Source: a virus. Taken from it: a stretch of 29,872 nucleotides of DNA. Made by a program: the position numbers and the translations under genes. The stretch's first letter is position 1, and the number at the start of each line of letters is the position of its first letter. Under the pieces are notes generated by a model. That model saw only the letters and a list, made by a program, of their open reading frames with translations. It was not told where the DNA came from and ran no database searches. Positions 1 through 9,537 of the stretch are shown here, one piece after another. Location of the stretch: IMG/VR virus record IMGVR_UViG_3300044984_001899, positions 1 through 29,872 of that record; one strand, written 5' to 3'.

Positions 1-150
1 CCTCCAACTATCGCGGCTGACCCATGGTGGGGCAATGTATCGCTATTACTAGACGGTAACACAACTGACGCATACGACCCGTATTGGCAGAATGTGTCAC
101 TGATGTTAACTGGTGATGATTTTATTGATTGGTCTAATCAACATAATGCT
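1..150 (+). repeat. Direct repeat of 6131-6280 (LamG linker block)
   Basis: These 150 bases match 6131-6280 with 5 differences that I count by eye (in Ile, Ala, Pro, Leu and Gln codons), all synonymous. They encode the AADPWWGNVSLLLDG ... DFIDWSNQHNA linker. Similarity drops sharply right after, at the LamG core. Further conserved linker blocks follow in the same order through to the gene ends. Confidence 0.9.
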
Positions 151-3100
151 ATTACAGTAACAAATGCAGTTATCGATAAAACCAATAAGAAATTTAATTC
201 TAGTTCTATTTCTTTTGATGGTGCAGGTGATTATATTAGTGCTGGTACAAGTCCAGGTGTTTTTGGTACTAATGACTTTACTTTTGAATTTTGGGTACGT
301 GCTACGGGAGCACCTCAGGGTAATCAAGTAATAATTTCAAATTATGCATACCCTAGTACTACAGGATTTTCACTGTTGTATCATGATGCTACTGCATTAA
401 AATTTGCTTCAGGTACAACAGTGTTACTGACTAGCAGTGGTGGATGGTCATTTAACGAGTGGCATCATGTAGCTATTGTTAGAAGTAGCGGAACTGTTAC
501 TATGTATATTGATGGGGCAAGTCGTGGTTCAGTTGCGTTTACTAATAACTGTTCTGATGGGTTGCAATATATTGGTAGACCCAGTGATACAAGTAGTTTT
601 GCATTTCAAGGTCAAATAGCAGACCTCCGAATTACCAAAGGTGTCGCTAGAACTATTACAGTACCAACCGCAGCCCTCCCAGCATTTAAAATCCAAGACC
701 GTACTCAGAACAACCTGACGCTTACACCTCATGGTAATGTTCAACTTAACACTGATGTTAAGAAGAACGGTACTGGTAGTATGTTCTTTGATGGTACTGG
801 GGATTATTTGTCTACAGGTACATTAGTTACAGGTTTACAATTAGGTACAGTAGATTTTACAGCTGAATGTTGGGTATACCATGTATCTAGTGCAGTAGGT
901 AATGAAACATATTTTTGCTGTGGTAGCACGGGATTTGATATTCGTAGATCTAACACAGGTAAATTTGAAGTAGTGTGCCCAGGTGTAGCACTTATCAAAT
1001 CGTCTACTGCATCTATTCTAAGTAACCAATGGGTACATGTGTGTGCAGTCCGAATATCGGGGATTACGTATTTGTACATAAACGGCGTTTTAGATAGTAG
1101 TGTTGCGGATACAACTAATTACACCGGTACTGGCTATTTTGCTATTGGTGCCACCGCAGAAGTCGTAGGTGTGTTTCCAATGAAAGGCTACATCGACGAC
1201 CTACGCATAACCAAAGGTTACGCCAGATACACTCAAAACTTTACACCGCCTAGTCAGTCATTTGCTACTCAGTATATCTCAACAGGGTTCGATGCTAATT
1301 ACGCTGATGTATCGTTGTTATTGACAGGTGAAGGAACTAATGGTAGCACAACGTTTACAGATTTGAGCAGTAGTCCTAAGACTATTACTCCTTATGGTAA
1401 TGCGCAGATTAGTACTGCACAGAAAAAGTATGGAACTGGTTCTATTGCGTTTGACGGTAGTGGTGATTATTTGACAGTTCCTAGTAGTGATGGATTTAAT
1501 TTTGGTTCTGGCAACTTTACTATTGAGGTTTGGGTTTACGCTAGTGGTTTAGATTCTTTTAACGCTGTATTTGCACAATGGCCTGACAATGGTGCTACGT
1601 CAAATAACTCTTATGTTATGGAATCAGTTGGGTCAAGTATGTATTTTTATTGGGTAACCGATGGCGGTTATACAGGGGCAACACTTGGAACGATTACCAC
1701 GGGGTCGTGGATTTATTACACAATTTGCAGAAGTGGAAATACTTTATATCCGTTTAAAAATGGGGTTTTAGGAACACCTGTATCAATTACTCAAACATTG
1801 AATAGTCCAACATCTAATGTAACTGTTGGGGGTAATGTTGCAGGTAGTGGTTTTTGGAACGGTTACATAGACGACCTTCGCATAACCAAAGGCATAGCCC
1901 GCTATACAACCAACTTCACACCACCAACCTACGCATTAGCTACTACAGCTGGTACACCATTTGACGTTAACCGTGCTGATACGTCGTTATTGCTAAGAGG
2001 CAATGGCACTAATGGTAGTACATCGTTTACAGATGAATCGCCTAATAACTTGACTATTACTAATAATGGTGCTGTTACTGTTAATACAACTACTAAGAAA
2101 TACGGTACTGGTAGTATGTCGTTTAGTGGAAGTAATTATTTAACCGTTGCAAGTAATTCTTCTATAATTATGGGTACAAGTGATTTTACAATTGAATACT
2201 GGTACTATCCAAATGCTTTCAATAATGTTACTCATCTTAGAGCAGGTGCAGATTCAGCATCTACTTTCCGTATATTTTCACAGACGGGTGCTAATGTTGG
2301 TTGGTACGCAGGTTCAATAAAACTTAGTAGTTCTGGCTCTACGCTTTTAACTATTTCCACGTGGAACCATATCGCATTTACTAGAACGAGTGGTGTTTTA
2401 AAACTATTTGTAAATGGTGTACAATTTGGTACTACTTACGCAGATACAACTAATTATGTAAGTGCTATAGACACAATAGGTGCGTATAGCTCTGGAAGTG
2501 AAAACATTAACGGTTACATAGACGATCTAAGAATTACCAAAGGCTATGCAAGATACACTGCTAACTTTACCCCACCAACATACGAAGCCCCAATCACACC
2601 TGGTACTGTGTATGATTACAACTTTCCGCAAGTATCATTGCTATTGAATGGTGATGGGACAAACGGTAGTACAACGTTTACGGATTTAAGTAGTAGTCCT
2701 AAGACTATTACAGCTAATGGTAATGTTCAGCTTAGCACAGCTGTTAAGAAATTTGGTACAGCTTCGTTATTGTTTGACGGAACAGGTGATTACCTGGCAG
2801 TATCAGCAAATACTGCATTTAATTTTGGTACTGGAGATTTTACTGTTGAATTATGGTTTAATTCCTCATCTTTTGCAGCACAACGAGGATTAGTTTCCAC
2901 TGGTGGATATTATACTGCAGGTATGAATGGTAATTGGAATCTTCGTGTTACTAACTCATCGACAATTGCATTTGCCCAGTATAATGGACAGAGTGATGCT
3001 CAAGGTGGGTGGGATTTTCCTATCCCAGCGCCCGTAACACCATTATTAATTAACACCTGGTATCACTTAGCATTAGTTAAAAGAAATAATACTGTTTCAG

Positions 3101-3309
3101 TATACATAAATGGTGTAGCAAGCGGTACAACTTATAATAATACATCCAGTGTTAGTGACGGAGGAGTATCTACAGTATTTATTGGGCACAATGGTTTTGA
3201 TAGTGATTGGTATGGCTATATCGACGATCTACGAATTACCAAAGGACTTGCCCGTTACACAGCCAATTTTACACCACCAACCGCACCATTACCAACCTCT
3301 TACTCATAA
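1..3309 (+). CDS. LamG-repeat phage adhesin / tail fibre, 5' end cut by window
   Basis: The frame is open from base 1, so the gene begins outside the window; 1102 codons to a TAA are visible. Five concanavalin A-like LamG (laminin G/pentraxin) modules of about 200 residues are seen, each closing with a GYIDDLRITKG-ARYTANFTPP signature near visible residues 208, 396, 621, 838 and 1072. Inside each are an FDGTGDYL-type strand, a 'GDFTIE.W' strand, a 'W.H.A..R' strand and a 'Y.NG' turn. LamG domains in phage fibres are generally thought to bind surface glycans; here that is inference. The visible part aligns module for module with modules 3-7 of the gene at 4757-9496, which has 458 codons upstream of the equivalent point, so a similar amount may be missing here. 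Module 1 ends abnormally (ITKGVARTITVPTAALP, about three residues short and lacking ARYTANFTPP). It is followed 8 bases later by a chaperone-like gene. Confidence 0.9.
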   Translation, partial: PPTIAADPWWGNVSLLLDGNTTDAYDPYWQNVSLMLTGDDFIDWSNQHNAITVTNAVIDKTNKKFNSSSISFDGAGDYISAGTSPGVFGTNDFTFEFWVRATGAPQGNQVIISNYAYPSTTGFSLLYHDATALKFASGTTVLLTSSGGWSFNEWHHVAIVRSSGTVTMYIDGASRGSVAFTNNCSDGLQYIGRPSDTSSFAFQGQIADLRITKGVARTITVPTAALPAFKIQDRTQNNLTLTPHGNVQLNTDVKKNGTGSMFFDGTGDYLSTGTLVTGLQLGTVDFTAECWVYHVSSAVGNETYFCCGSTGFDIRRSNTGKFEVVCPGVALIKSSTASILSNQWVHVCAVRISGITYLYINGVLDSSVADTTNYTGTGYFAIGATAEVVGVFPMKGYIDDLRITKGYARYTQNFTPPSQSFATQYISTGFDANYADVSLLLTGEGTNGSTTFTDLSSSPKTITPYGNAQISTAQKKYGTGSIAFDGSGDYLTVPSSDGFNFGSGNFTIEVWVYASGLDSFNAVFAQWPDNGATSNNSYVMESVGSSMYFYWVTDGGYTGATLGTITTGSWIYYTICRSGNTLYPFKNGVLGTPVSITQTLNSPTSNVTVGGNVAGSGFWNGYIDDLRITKGIARYTTNFTPPTYALATTAGTPFDVNRADTSLLLRGNGTNGSTSFTDESPNNLTITNNGAVTVNTTTKKYGTGSMSFSGSNYLTVASNSSIIMGTSDFTIEYWYYPNAFNNVTHLRAGADSASTFRIFSQTGANVGWYAGSIKLSSSGSTLLTISTWNHIAFTRTSGVLKLFVNGVQFGTTYADTTNYVSAIDTIGAYSSGSENINGYIDDLRITKGYARYTANFTPPTYEAPITPGTVYDYNFPQVSLLLNGDGTNGSTTFTDLSSSPKTITANGNVQLSTAVKKFGTASLLFDGTGDYLAVSANTAFNFGTGDFTVELWFNSSSFAAQRGLVSTGGYYTAGMNGNWNLRVTNSSTIAFAQYNGQSDAQGGWDFPIPAPVTPLLINTWYHLALVKRNNTVSVYINGVASGTTYNNTSSVSDGGVSTVFIGHNGFDSDWYGYIDDLRITKGLARYTANFTPPTAPLPTSYS

Positions 3310-3317
3310 GGAACATT

Positions 3318-3761
3318 ATGGAAATCGCAATCGTAAAAGACGACCAAATTATTGAAATTGGTCATTATAAAAAAATATTCTCAGCTACATCATTCCCGTC
3401 AACTGGACCGGACAATGATTTCATGGTGGCTAATAATGCACTTGGGGTAACAATTTGGAAACAACATGATAAAGCAACTCAAAAGCTAATATCATGTGAG
3501 CCATACATTGAAGATAATCAAGTCTTTACAGTCGAAGTAGCTGATAAAACCGAAGAAGAAATAGCCGCTGATCTTGCAATTGAAGCTGCTAGTGTCAGAG
3601 CAAAGCGCGACCAACTACTAAAAGAATCAGATTGGACTCAAGTTGCCGATGTACCGTTTACTAAAGCGGTTAAAACCACATGGGCTGATTATAGACAAGC
3701 ACTAAGAGATATTACAACTCAAGAAGGTTTTCCAGTTGAAGTGATTTGGCCAACAATATAA
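3318..3761 (+). CDS. Tail assembly chaperone-like protein, copy 1
   Basis: 147 residues. The ATG at 3318 is chosen over an upstream in-frame GTG because a TAAGGA Shine-Dalgarno lies 5 bases before it, overlapping the stop of the adhesin, and because it gives exactly the length of the two paralogues (19001, 26877). The C-terminal 50 residues carry the signature of the phage tail assembly chaperone family that I recognise as Phage_tail_APC: R..QLL..SDWTQVAD, then YRQALRDIT, then GFP.EVIWP. The N-terminal 80 residues form a variable domain starting MEIAIVKDDQI. Family members sit next to tail-fibre genes and are thought to assist fibre folding or assembly; no enzymatic residues are expected. Its position directly after a LamG adhesin suggests it serves that adhesin, which is inference. 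Confidence 0.85.
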   Translation: MEIAIVKDDQIIEIGHYKKIFSATSFPSTGPDNDFMVANNALGVTIWKQHDKATQKLISCEPYIEDNQVFTVEVADKTEEEIAADLAIEAASVRAKRDQLLKESDWTQVADVPFTKAVKTTWADYRQALRDITTQEGFPVEVIWPTI

Positions 3762-3766
3762 TCGAC

Positions 3767-3772
3767 TAAATA
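3767..3772 (+). promoter_or_regulatory. Candidate late-promoter core TAAATA
   Basis: TAAATA in GACTAAATACG, 24 bases before the ATG at 3796, in a 34-base gap. It matches the core of the T4-type late promoter TATAAATA at 6 of 8 positions. There is no -35 element, as expected for that class. It could be chance in AT-rich DNA. Confidence 0.35.
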
Positions 3773-3795
3773 CGTAATAAAGGAACTTGGTAATA

Positions 3796-4137
3796 ATGAA
3801 AAATTTATCTGCATTGTTAAGAGGGTCTAACTACGGTACACTACCAGTAAATAACGGTGGCACTGGGTTAGCATCAGTAGGTACAACCGGTAATGTGTTA
3901 ACTAGTAATGGAACAACATGGGTATCGCAGGCTGCATCTGTTTCATTGCCCGCTCAGCCGAGCAATTCAGGTAAATACCTAACAACAGATGGTACAACTG
4001 CTAGTTGGGGCGCAATACCAAAAACCGTTTCTGTTCTAACAAGAAATGGTTCAACTATGTCTAATATTGCAGTAACTGTTAATTATGTAGCAGTACTATC
4101 ACGATCCAGTGCAACAATACAAGTGAGTATAAGTTAA
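3796..4137 (+). CDS. Short tail-fibre-like protein
   Basis: 113 residues from the ATG at 3796, preceded by AAAGGA at 3779-3784; an in-frame upstream TTG (3787) is less likely. Residues 15-45 hold VNNGGTG and GNVLTSNGTTWVS, and residues 55-75 hold NSGKYLTTDGTTASWG. These fibre repeats recur in the genes at 21769 and 27361. The C-terminal 40 residues (RNGSTMSNIAVTVNYVAVLS) are not recognised. The protein looks like a fibre shaft segment without a receptor-binding tip, so it may be a truncated fibre or a spacer subunit. Its TAA stop shares one base with the next ATG (TAATG), so translation is probably coupled to the adaptor gene at 4137. A TAAATA element lies in the gap before it. Confidence 0.75.
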   Translation: MKNLSALLRGSNYGTLPVNNGGTGLASVGTTGNVLTSNGTTWVSQAASVSLPAQPSNSGKYLTTDGTTASWGAIPKTVSVLTRNGSTMSNIAVTVNYVAVLSRSSATIQVSIS

Positions 4138-4760
4138 TGACAGCAAGATATCCAGTAGTACTTAGCGGTGCAACATTTCAAGAATTGCAAATTGGTGATA
4201 CACTGGCAGGTCAGGCTGCATCTGGAGCCAATAGCGATATTACTTCATTAACCGGGTTAACCACTGCGTTAAGTGTTGCACAAGGTGGTTCTGGTGCTGC
4301 AACATTAACGGGTATATTAAAAGGTAACGGTACTAGTGCGTTCACCGCAATATCTGCACCAACTGGTGCTATTGTTGGGACTACTGATACTCAAACATTA
4401 ACTAATAAAACAATTACAGCGACTGCCAACTACGAAACTAGAGTTGATATGTCAACCGGAACTACTATTGATTTAAGTTTAGGTAACTGGTTTTTAAAAA
4501 CAGCAACTGCATCAATTAGTACCTTTACATTATCAAATGCTCCATCTACTCCTACTACAACCGCTGCTAGTTTTGTTCTTGAGATAACAAACGGTGGGGC
4601 TCAATCTATCACATGGACATTCAGTGGAGTTGCTAGTAGCATTAAATGGGTCGGTGGAACTGCTCCTACACTAACAAGTTCAGGTAAAGATGTACTTGGA
4701 TTTTATTTAAACACGGATGGTACCTGGTCTGGATTTATATTTGGTAAGGATGTAAAATGA
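4137..4760 (+). CDS. Tail-fibre adaptor-like protein, copy 1
   Basis: 207 residues. The first half has fibre-type repeats (QGGSGAATLTGILKGNGTSA, then GAIVGTTDTQTLTNKTI), a common phage tail-fibre pattern. The last 110 residues form a domain shared with the genes at 9636 and 21769: FVLEITNGGA, IKWVGGTAPTLTSSGKD, LGFY, ending FGKDVK. In all three cases this domain is immediately followed by an overlapping large adhesin gene, so I infer a connector to which the adhesin attaches. The GKD codons contain AAGGA (4746-4750), 6 bases before the next ATG, and stop and start overlap as ATGA, so the end of this gene is also the ribosome binding site of the adhesin. No catalytic motif is visible. Confidence 0.8.
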   Translation: MTARYPVVLSGATFQELQIGDTLAGQAASGANSDITSLTGLTTALSVAQGGSGAATLTGILKGNGTSAFTAISAPTGAIVGTTDTQTLTNKTITATANYETRVDMSTGTTIDLSLGNWFLKTATASISTFTLSNAPSTPTTTAASFVLEITNGGAQSITWTFSGVASSIKWVGGTAPTLTSSGKDVLGFYLNTDGTWSGFIFGKDVK

Positions 4761-7700
4761 GTTCACGAGTAATGCTAAATGCTTCAGCTGGTTATGCTGC
4801 AAGCATTGCTACTTCAGCTGCACCATCTGACCTATATTATGATAAAGTATCGTTATTGTTAAATGGTGATACTGGTATCGATACTAACTTTGCTAATGTA
4901 TCATTATTGTTAACAGGTAATGATTTGTTAGATAAGTCGAACGTTAGATCAACGATTACAAACACTGGATCAGTATCAGTATCAAGCACCATTAAGCGGT
5001 TTGGTACCGGAAGCATGCATTTTAGTGGTTCGTCTACCGGTGCGCAAGGTACAATATTAACCGTGCCAACCTCATCAGCATTAGATATTAAAACTGGGGA
5101 CTTCACTATTGAGATGTGGATTTACACTACATCTATACAAAATTATAGTCGCATATTTATGATTAACTCAACATATACTACAGGTAGTGTAGGGTTGTTG
5201 TATGATACAGGTACCGGCAAAATTAACTTCTTCACGTATGATACTGGAGTTGGGTTACTATCGCTTGCTGCCCCTGCGTTTAATATGTGGCATCATGTTG
5301 CAGTAACTCGAAGTGGTAGCACATTTACTTTATTTTTAAATGGTGTGCTGCAGGCAACAGCTACTAATGCAAGCGCAATGTATAGCACATCTACACCGTA
5401 CTATACAATTGGTAATGGTGATGCAAGTGTAGGTGGTTATTCTCCATTTACCGGATATATCGACGACCTCAGAATAACTAAAGGTCTAGCCCGGTACACT
5501 ACTAATTTTACCCCCCCTACGCAAGCTTTGCCATCCCATGAGATATTAGATAGGTCTGTTTATAGATTCCCTGTAACAACCTACGGTAACGCTAGAATTG
5601 ATACAGCTACTAAGAAATATGGTACTGGTGCTATGTATTTTGATGGTACCGGGGATTACCTGTCTATCCCGGTATCTTCCAATACTGCAATAAACGGTAC
5701 AGAAAATTTTACTGTTGAAGCTTGGTTGTACCCAATGGTAGCAACCTCATATCATTGTTTTTATTCTATTGGAAACTGGGCAGTTCAGTTATATGTGACT
5801 TCCGGAGGACAAATATCGATCTATTTTTCTTCATCAGCTACAGGAAGTAGCTATATAGTAGCTCATAGCTCAACAGGTACGTTAACACTAAATCGGTGGA
5901 CACACGTTGTAGTGCAACGCGCAGGCAACAATTTTACTATTTTCTTAAACGGTGTATTGGATTCTACATACGTGTCAGCTGGTAGCATAGCGTTAGACAC
6001 AACATCACAGGTTGGTGGTATTGGCGGTACATATTTATTTACCGGTTACATCGATGACCTAAGAATAACCAAAGGCTACGCACGATATACAGCTAATTTT
6101 ACACCACCAACAGCATCATTACCAACAATACCTCCAACTATTGCAGCTGACCCTTGGTGGGGCAATGTATCGTTATTACTAGACGGTAACACAACTGACG
6201 CATACGACCCGTATTGGCAGAATGTGTCACTGATGTTAACTGGTGATGATTTTATTGATTGGTCTAATCAGCATAATGCTGTTACAAATAATGGTACTGC
6301 TACGCTAAGTACAGCAACTAAGAAATTTAATGCTAGTTCTTATTATCTTAGTGGCGGTGCACAATGTATTAGTTTAACTGCTTCTAGTAATTTGACATTT
6401 GATACCAACAACTTCACATTTGAAATGTGGTATAGACCAGAAACAAAAACGGGTACGAATGCACCTTGTCTATGGTCTAATCATATAGTTAATGGCGGTT
6501 GGGGAGCTAGTGGTTATGTTTTATGTGACAGGCACCCATTTTATACCACTAAATTCACGTTTTGGGTATATAATATTAATAGCAGCTCTCCTATATTAAC
6601 TAGCACAACCGTTGTAAACAATGGTTCTTGGTATCACATAGCTATTACTAGAAGTGGTTCTACTTTTTCTTTATATATCAACGGATTTTTAGAAAATACA
6701 TTAACATCCTCAACAAGTCTTGACGGTAACGCACAAAGAACTATTTATATTGCAGGCGATACTAACTCTGCCGATTCAATAAACGGTAACGTTGCAGACC
6801 TCCGTATAACCAAAGGTATTGCTCGATACACAGCTAACTTTACACCACCTATTGCAGCCCTCCCAGCATTTAAAATCCAAGACCGTACTCAGAACGCTCT
6901 GACACTCACACCTTATGGTAATGTTCAACTTAGCACTGATGTTAAGAAGAATGGTACTGGTAGTATGTTCTTTGATGGTAATGGGGATTATCTAACATTA
7001 ACAACTAGCTCAAATTTTAGCTTCGGCACGGGTGATTTTACAATTGAAATGTGGGTAAATCCATCTTCAGTTGCAGCAACTATAAGAGGATTATTTGCTG
7101 TAAGTGGTGGAGCAGGAGCAAGTATTCCTAAATTTGTAGTTCATCTGAATTCAGGAACACCATCAATTCACTATAACGGATTAACTAATGGTTCAAATAT
7201 TTACACTACAAGTACAAGTGCAATTTCAGCCAATATTTGGACACACTTGGCTTTTGTTAGAACGAACAATACGTGGACGTGGTATATAAATGGTATAGCA
7301 TCTGGTACTGGAAGTAATTCTACAGATATTACGTTTACATCACAACCCACTTATGCTGGGTATGGCGGAGAATCTTATTTTGATGGATTCAACGGCTACA
7401 TCGACGACCTACGCATAACCAAAGGCTACGCTCGCTACACTCAAAACTTTACTCCACCTAGCCAGTCATTTGCCAATCAGTATATTTCAACAGGTTTTGA
7501 CCCTAATTACGCTGACGTGTCGTTGTTATTGACAGGTGAAGGAACTAATGGTAGTACAACATTCACAGATTTGAGCAGTAGTCCTAAGACTATTACAGCT
7601 TATGGTGATGTTAAAATCAGTACTGCAGTTAAAAAGTATGGTACTGGAGCTATGGCGTTTGACGGTACAGGTGATGTGATAGGGCTACCAGCAAATAGTG

Positions 7701-9496
7701 CATTCTTGCTTAATGGTGACTATACAATCGAATTGTGGGTATACCCATCTACTCAGGTCCAATCATATCCGTGTATTTTTGCCAATAGTGATTATGGAGT
7801 AGCTGAAAATATGATGCTATATTTTAGCCATTCATCTAACGCTAACAAATATTCGTTTTATATAGGTTCCAGCGTATTTATACTTACCGGTACTATAGCA
7901 CCAGGTTTTAATGCATGGAATCATGTGGCGATTGTAAAAAGCGGTACAAAAATATCGTTATATGTTAATGGTGTTTTAGATGTATCCGGAACGTACAGTT
8001 CAACATTATATACATCAAATCCAACATTTTTTATTGGTAATGAATCTAGTACTAGAACGATAACTTGGTTTACAGGTTATATAGATGATTTCCGTATAAC
8101 AAAAGGCATAGCTCGTTACACAGCCAACTTTACACCACCAACCTACGCATTAGCTACTACAACTGGGACCCCTATTGATATTAACCGTGCTGATACATCG
8201 TTATTGCTAAGAGGTAATGGTACTAATGGTAGTACATCGTTTACAGATGAATCACCTAATAATTTGACTGTTACTAATAACGGTTCTGTTACTGTTAATA
8301 CAAGCGTGAAGAAATATGGTACAGGTAGTATGTACTTTGATGGTACAAATTATTTAAGTTTAGCGTCAAATGCTGCTTTAAATTTATCAGGTGTAAGCTG
8401 GACCGTTGAATTATGGTGTTATCCAACAACAGCGTCATTAGCAAATAGAATATTATTCACAAAGCGTGTTCCCAATAGCGGAACTTGTAGCTATCAGGGT
8501 TACTTGAATGTTAGTAATAGTGGAATAAGTTTTTTTAACGGTACCGAGTATCAGTCATCAACTACTTTAGATTTAAACGCGTGGAATCATATTGCATATG
8601 TTTGTGATAGAACAAATGTAAAAGTATATAAGAATGGTGTGCTTATACTTACTGCATCAGCTACAGAAGCTGCAAATAATACCGAACCGCTATTAATTGG
8701 TAACGGGCTATATACTGGTTATAGTTTGCAATTTCCAGGGTATATTGATGACTTCCGTATAACCAAAGGTTACGCAAGATACACTGCTAACTTTACACCA
8801 CCTACCTACGAAGACCCAATCGTAACTGGTACTCAGTATGATTATAATTATGCTCAGGTTAGTTTGTTGTTAAATGGCGATGGTACTAATGGTAGCACAA
8901 CGTTTACGGATTTAAGTAGTAGTCCTAAGACTATTACAAATATTGGTAGTGTGACTGTTAATACAACTACTAAGAAATTTGGAACTGGTAGTATTGCATT
9001 TAGTGGTAGTAATTATTTAACTGTTCCGTGTAATCCAATATTTGATTTTGGTACTGGAGATTTTACATTAGAATCATGGGTATATGTAGCACCCTCTGCT
9101 ACATTACAAGGATTATTCGATACCCGCTCCGGTCAAACATACACAAATTATATTTGGCATTTTGAAACTGGACCTAAATTATGCTTCTGGTTATCTGGTA
9201 CATATTGTACAACAACTAACAATATTCCAACAAATCAATGGGTTCATATAGCTACAGTAAGAGCTTCCGGTACCATTAAACATTATGTAAATGGGGTGGT
9301 TGACAATAATACTGGTTTTTCACAACCGGGCACTATTAATAGCACTAATACTACTGCACTGATTGGTCGATTATGGGATACATCTGCATATTACCTTAAC
9401 GGTTACATTGATGATTTCAGAATCACTAAAGGTTTAGCGCGTTATACAACCAACTTCACACCACCAACAGCACCATTCCCGACTTCTTACTCATAA
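4757..9496 (+). CDS. LamG-repeat adhesin, 7 modules
   Basis: 1579 residues, starting at the ATGA overlap with the upstream adaptor. The N-terminus MSSRVMLNASAG resembles the starts of the adhesins at 10232 (MSVRALVPASG) and 24363 (MSIRPLIKN). Seven LamG modules follow, with GYIDDLRITKG closing motifs near residues 232, 430, 678 (degenerate: NGNVADLRITKG), 880, 1106, 1327 and 1548. It ends TAPFPTSYS, almost identical to the end of the gene at 1-3309 (TAPLPTSYS). Modules 3-7 are paralogous to that gene: linkers are nearly identical and domain cores are divergent. No signal peptide or membrane segment is evident. The likely role is a host-surface glycan adhesin on the tail. Unlike the other LamG genes it has no chaperone-like gene after it. 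A C7 tract at 5511-5517 lies in the TPP codons of module 1. Confidence 0.9.
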   Translation: MSSRVMLNASAGYAASIATSAAPSDLYYDKVSLLLNGDTGIDTNFANVSLLLTGNDLLDKSNVRSTITNTGSVSVSSTIKRFGTGSMHFSGSSTGAQGTILTVPTSSALDIKTGDFTIEMWIYTTSIQNYSRIFMINSTYTTGSVGLLYDTGTGKINFFTYDTGVGLLSLAAPAFNMWHHVAVTRSGSTFTLFLNGVLQATATNASAMYSTSTPYYTIGNGDASVGGYSPFTGYIDDLRITKGLARYTTNFTPPTQALPSHEILDRSVYRFPVTTYGNARIDTATKKYGTGAMYFDGTGDYLSIPVSSNTAINGTENFTVEAWLYPMVATSYHCFYSIGNWAVQLYVTSGGQISIYFSSSATGSSYIVAHSSTGTLTLNRWTHVVVQRAGNNFTIFLNGVLDSTYVSAGSIALDTTSQVGGIGGTYLFTGYIDDLRITKGYARYTANFTPPTASLPTIPPTIAADPWWGNVSLLLDGNTTDAYDPYWQNVSLMLTGDDFIDWSNQHNAVTNNGTATLSTATKKFNASSYYLSGGAQCISLTASSNLTFDTNNFTFEMWYRPETKTGTNAPCLWSNHIVNGGWGASGYVLCDRHPFYTTKFTFWVYNINSSSPILTSTTVVNNGSWYHIAITRSGSTFSLYINGFLENTLTSSTSLDGNAQRTIYIAGDTNSADSINGNVADLRITKGIARYTANFTPPIAALPAFKIQDRTQNALTLTPYGNVQLSTDVKKNGTGSMFFDGNGDYLTLTTSSNFSFGTGDFTIEMWVNPSSVAATIRGLFAVSGGAGASIPKFVVHLNSGTPSIHYNGLTNGSNIYTTSTSAISANIWTHLAFVRTNNTWTWYINGIASGTGSNSTDITFTSQPTYAGYGGESYFDGFNGYIDDLRITKGYARYTQNFTPPSQSFANQYISTGFDPNYADVSLLLTGEGTNGSTTFTDLSSSPKTITAYGDVKISTAVKKYGTGAMAFDGTGDVIGLPANSAFLLNGDYTIELWVYPSTQVQSYPCIFANSDYGVAENMMLYFSHSSNANKYSFYIGSSVFILTGTIAPGFNAWNHVAIVKSGTKISLYVNGVLDVSGTYSSTLYTSNPTFFIGNESSTRTITWFTGYIDDFRITKGIARYTANFTPPTYALATTTGTPIDINRADTSLLLRGNGTNGSTSFTDESPNNLTVTNNGSVTVNTSVKKYGTGSMYFDGTNYLSLASNAALNLSGVSWTVELWCYPTTASLANRILFTKRVPNSGTCSYQGYLNVSNSGISFFNGTEYQSSTTLDLNAWNHIAYVCDRTNVKVYKNGVLILTASATEAANNTEPLLIGNGLYTGYSLQFPGYIDDFRITKGYARYTANFTPPTYEDPIVTGTQYDYNYAQVSLLLNGDGTNGSTTFTDLSSSPKTITNIGSVTVNTTTKKFGTGSIAFSGSNYLTVPCNPIFDFGTGDFTLESWVYVAPSATLQGLFDTRSGQTYTNYIWHFETGPKLCFWLSGTYCTTTNNIPTNQWVHIATVRASGTIKHYVNGVVDNNTGFSQPGTINSTNTTALIGRLWDTSAYYLNGYIDDFRITKGLARYTTNFTPPTAPFPTSYS
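6131..6280 (+). repeat. Direct repeat of 1-150 (LamG linker block)
   Basis: Second copy of the linker block within module 3 of the 7-module LamG gene; same protein sequence as 1-150 with only silent changes. It marks the point from which the two LamG genes align to their ends. Confidence 0.9.
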
Positions 9497-9537
9497 TGAT
9501 AATAATTATGTAAGAGGTCCAAAGTAGTGTGGCTACC

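Noticed and set aside
3149-3355. 68-codon plus-strand frame across the first LamG/chaperone junction
   Set aside because: It overlaps two well-supported genes in another frame, and its product resembles no family that I recognise.
1-9496. Diversity-generating retroelement acting on the LamG cores
   Set aside because: The cores differ over their whole length with indels, not at adenine positions of a defined variable repeat, and no template repeat or reverse transcriptase is visible in the window.
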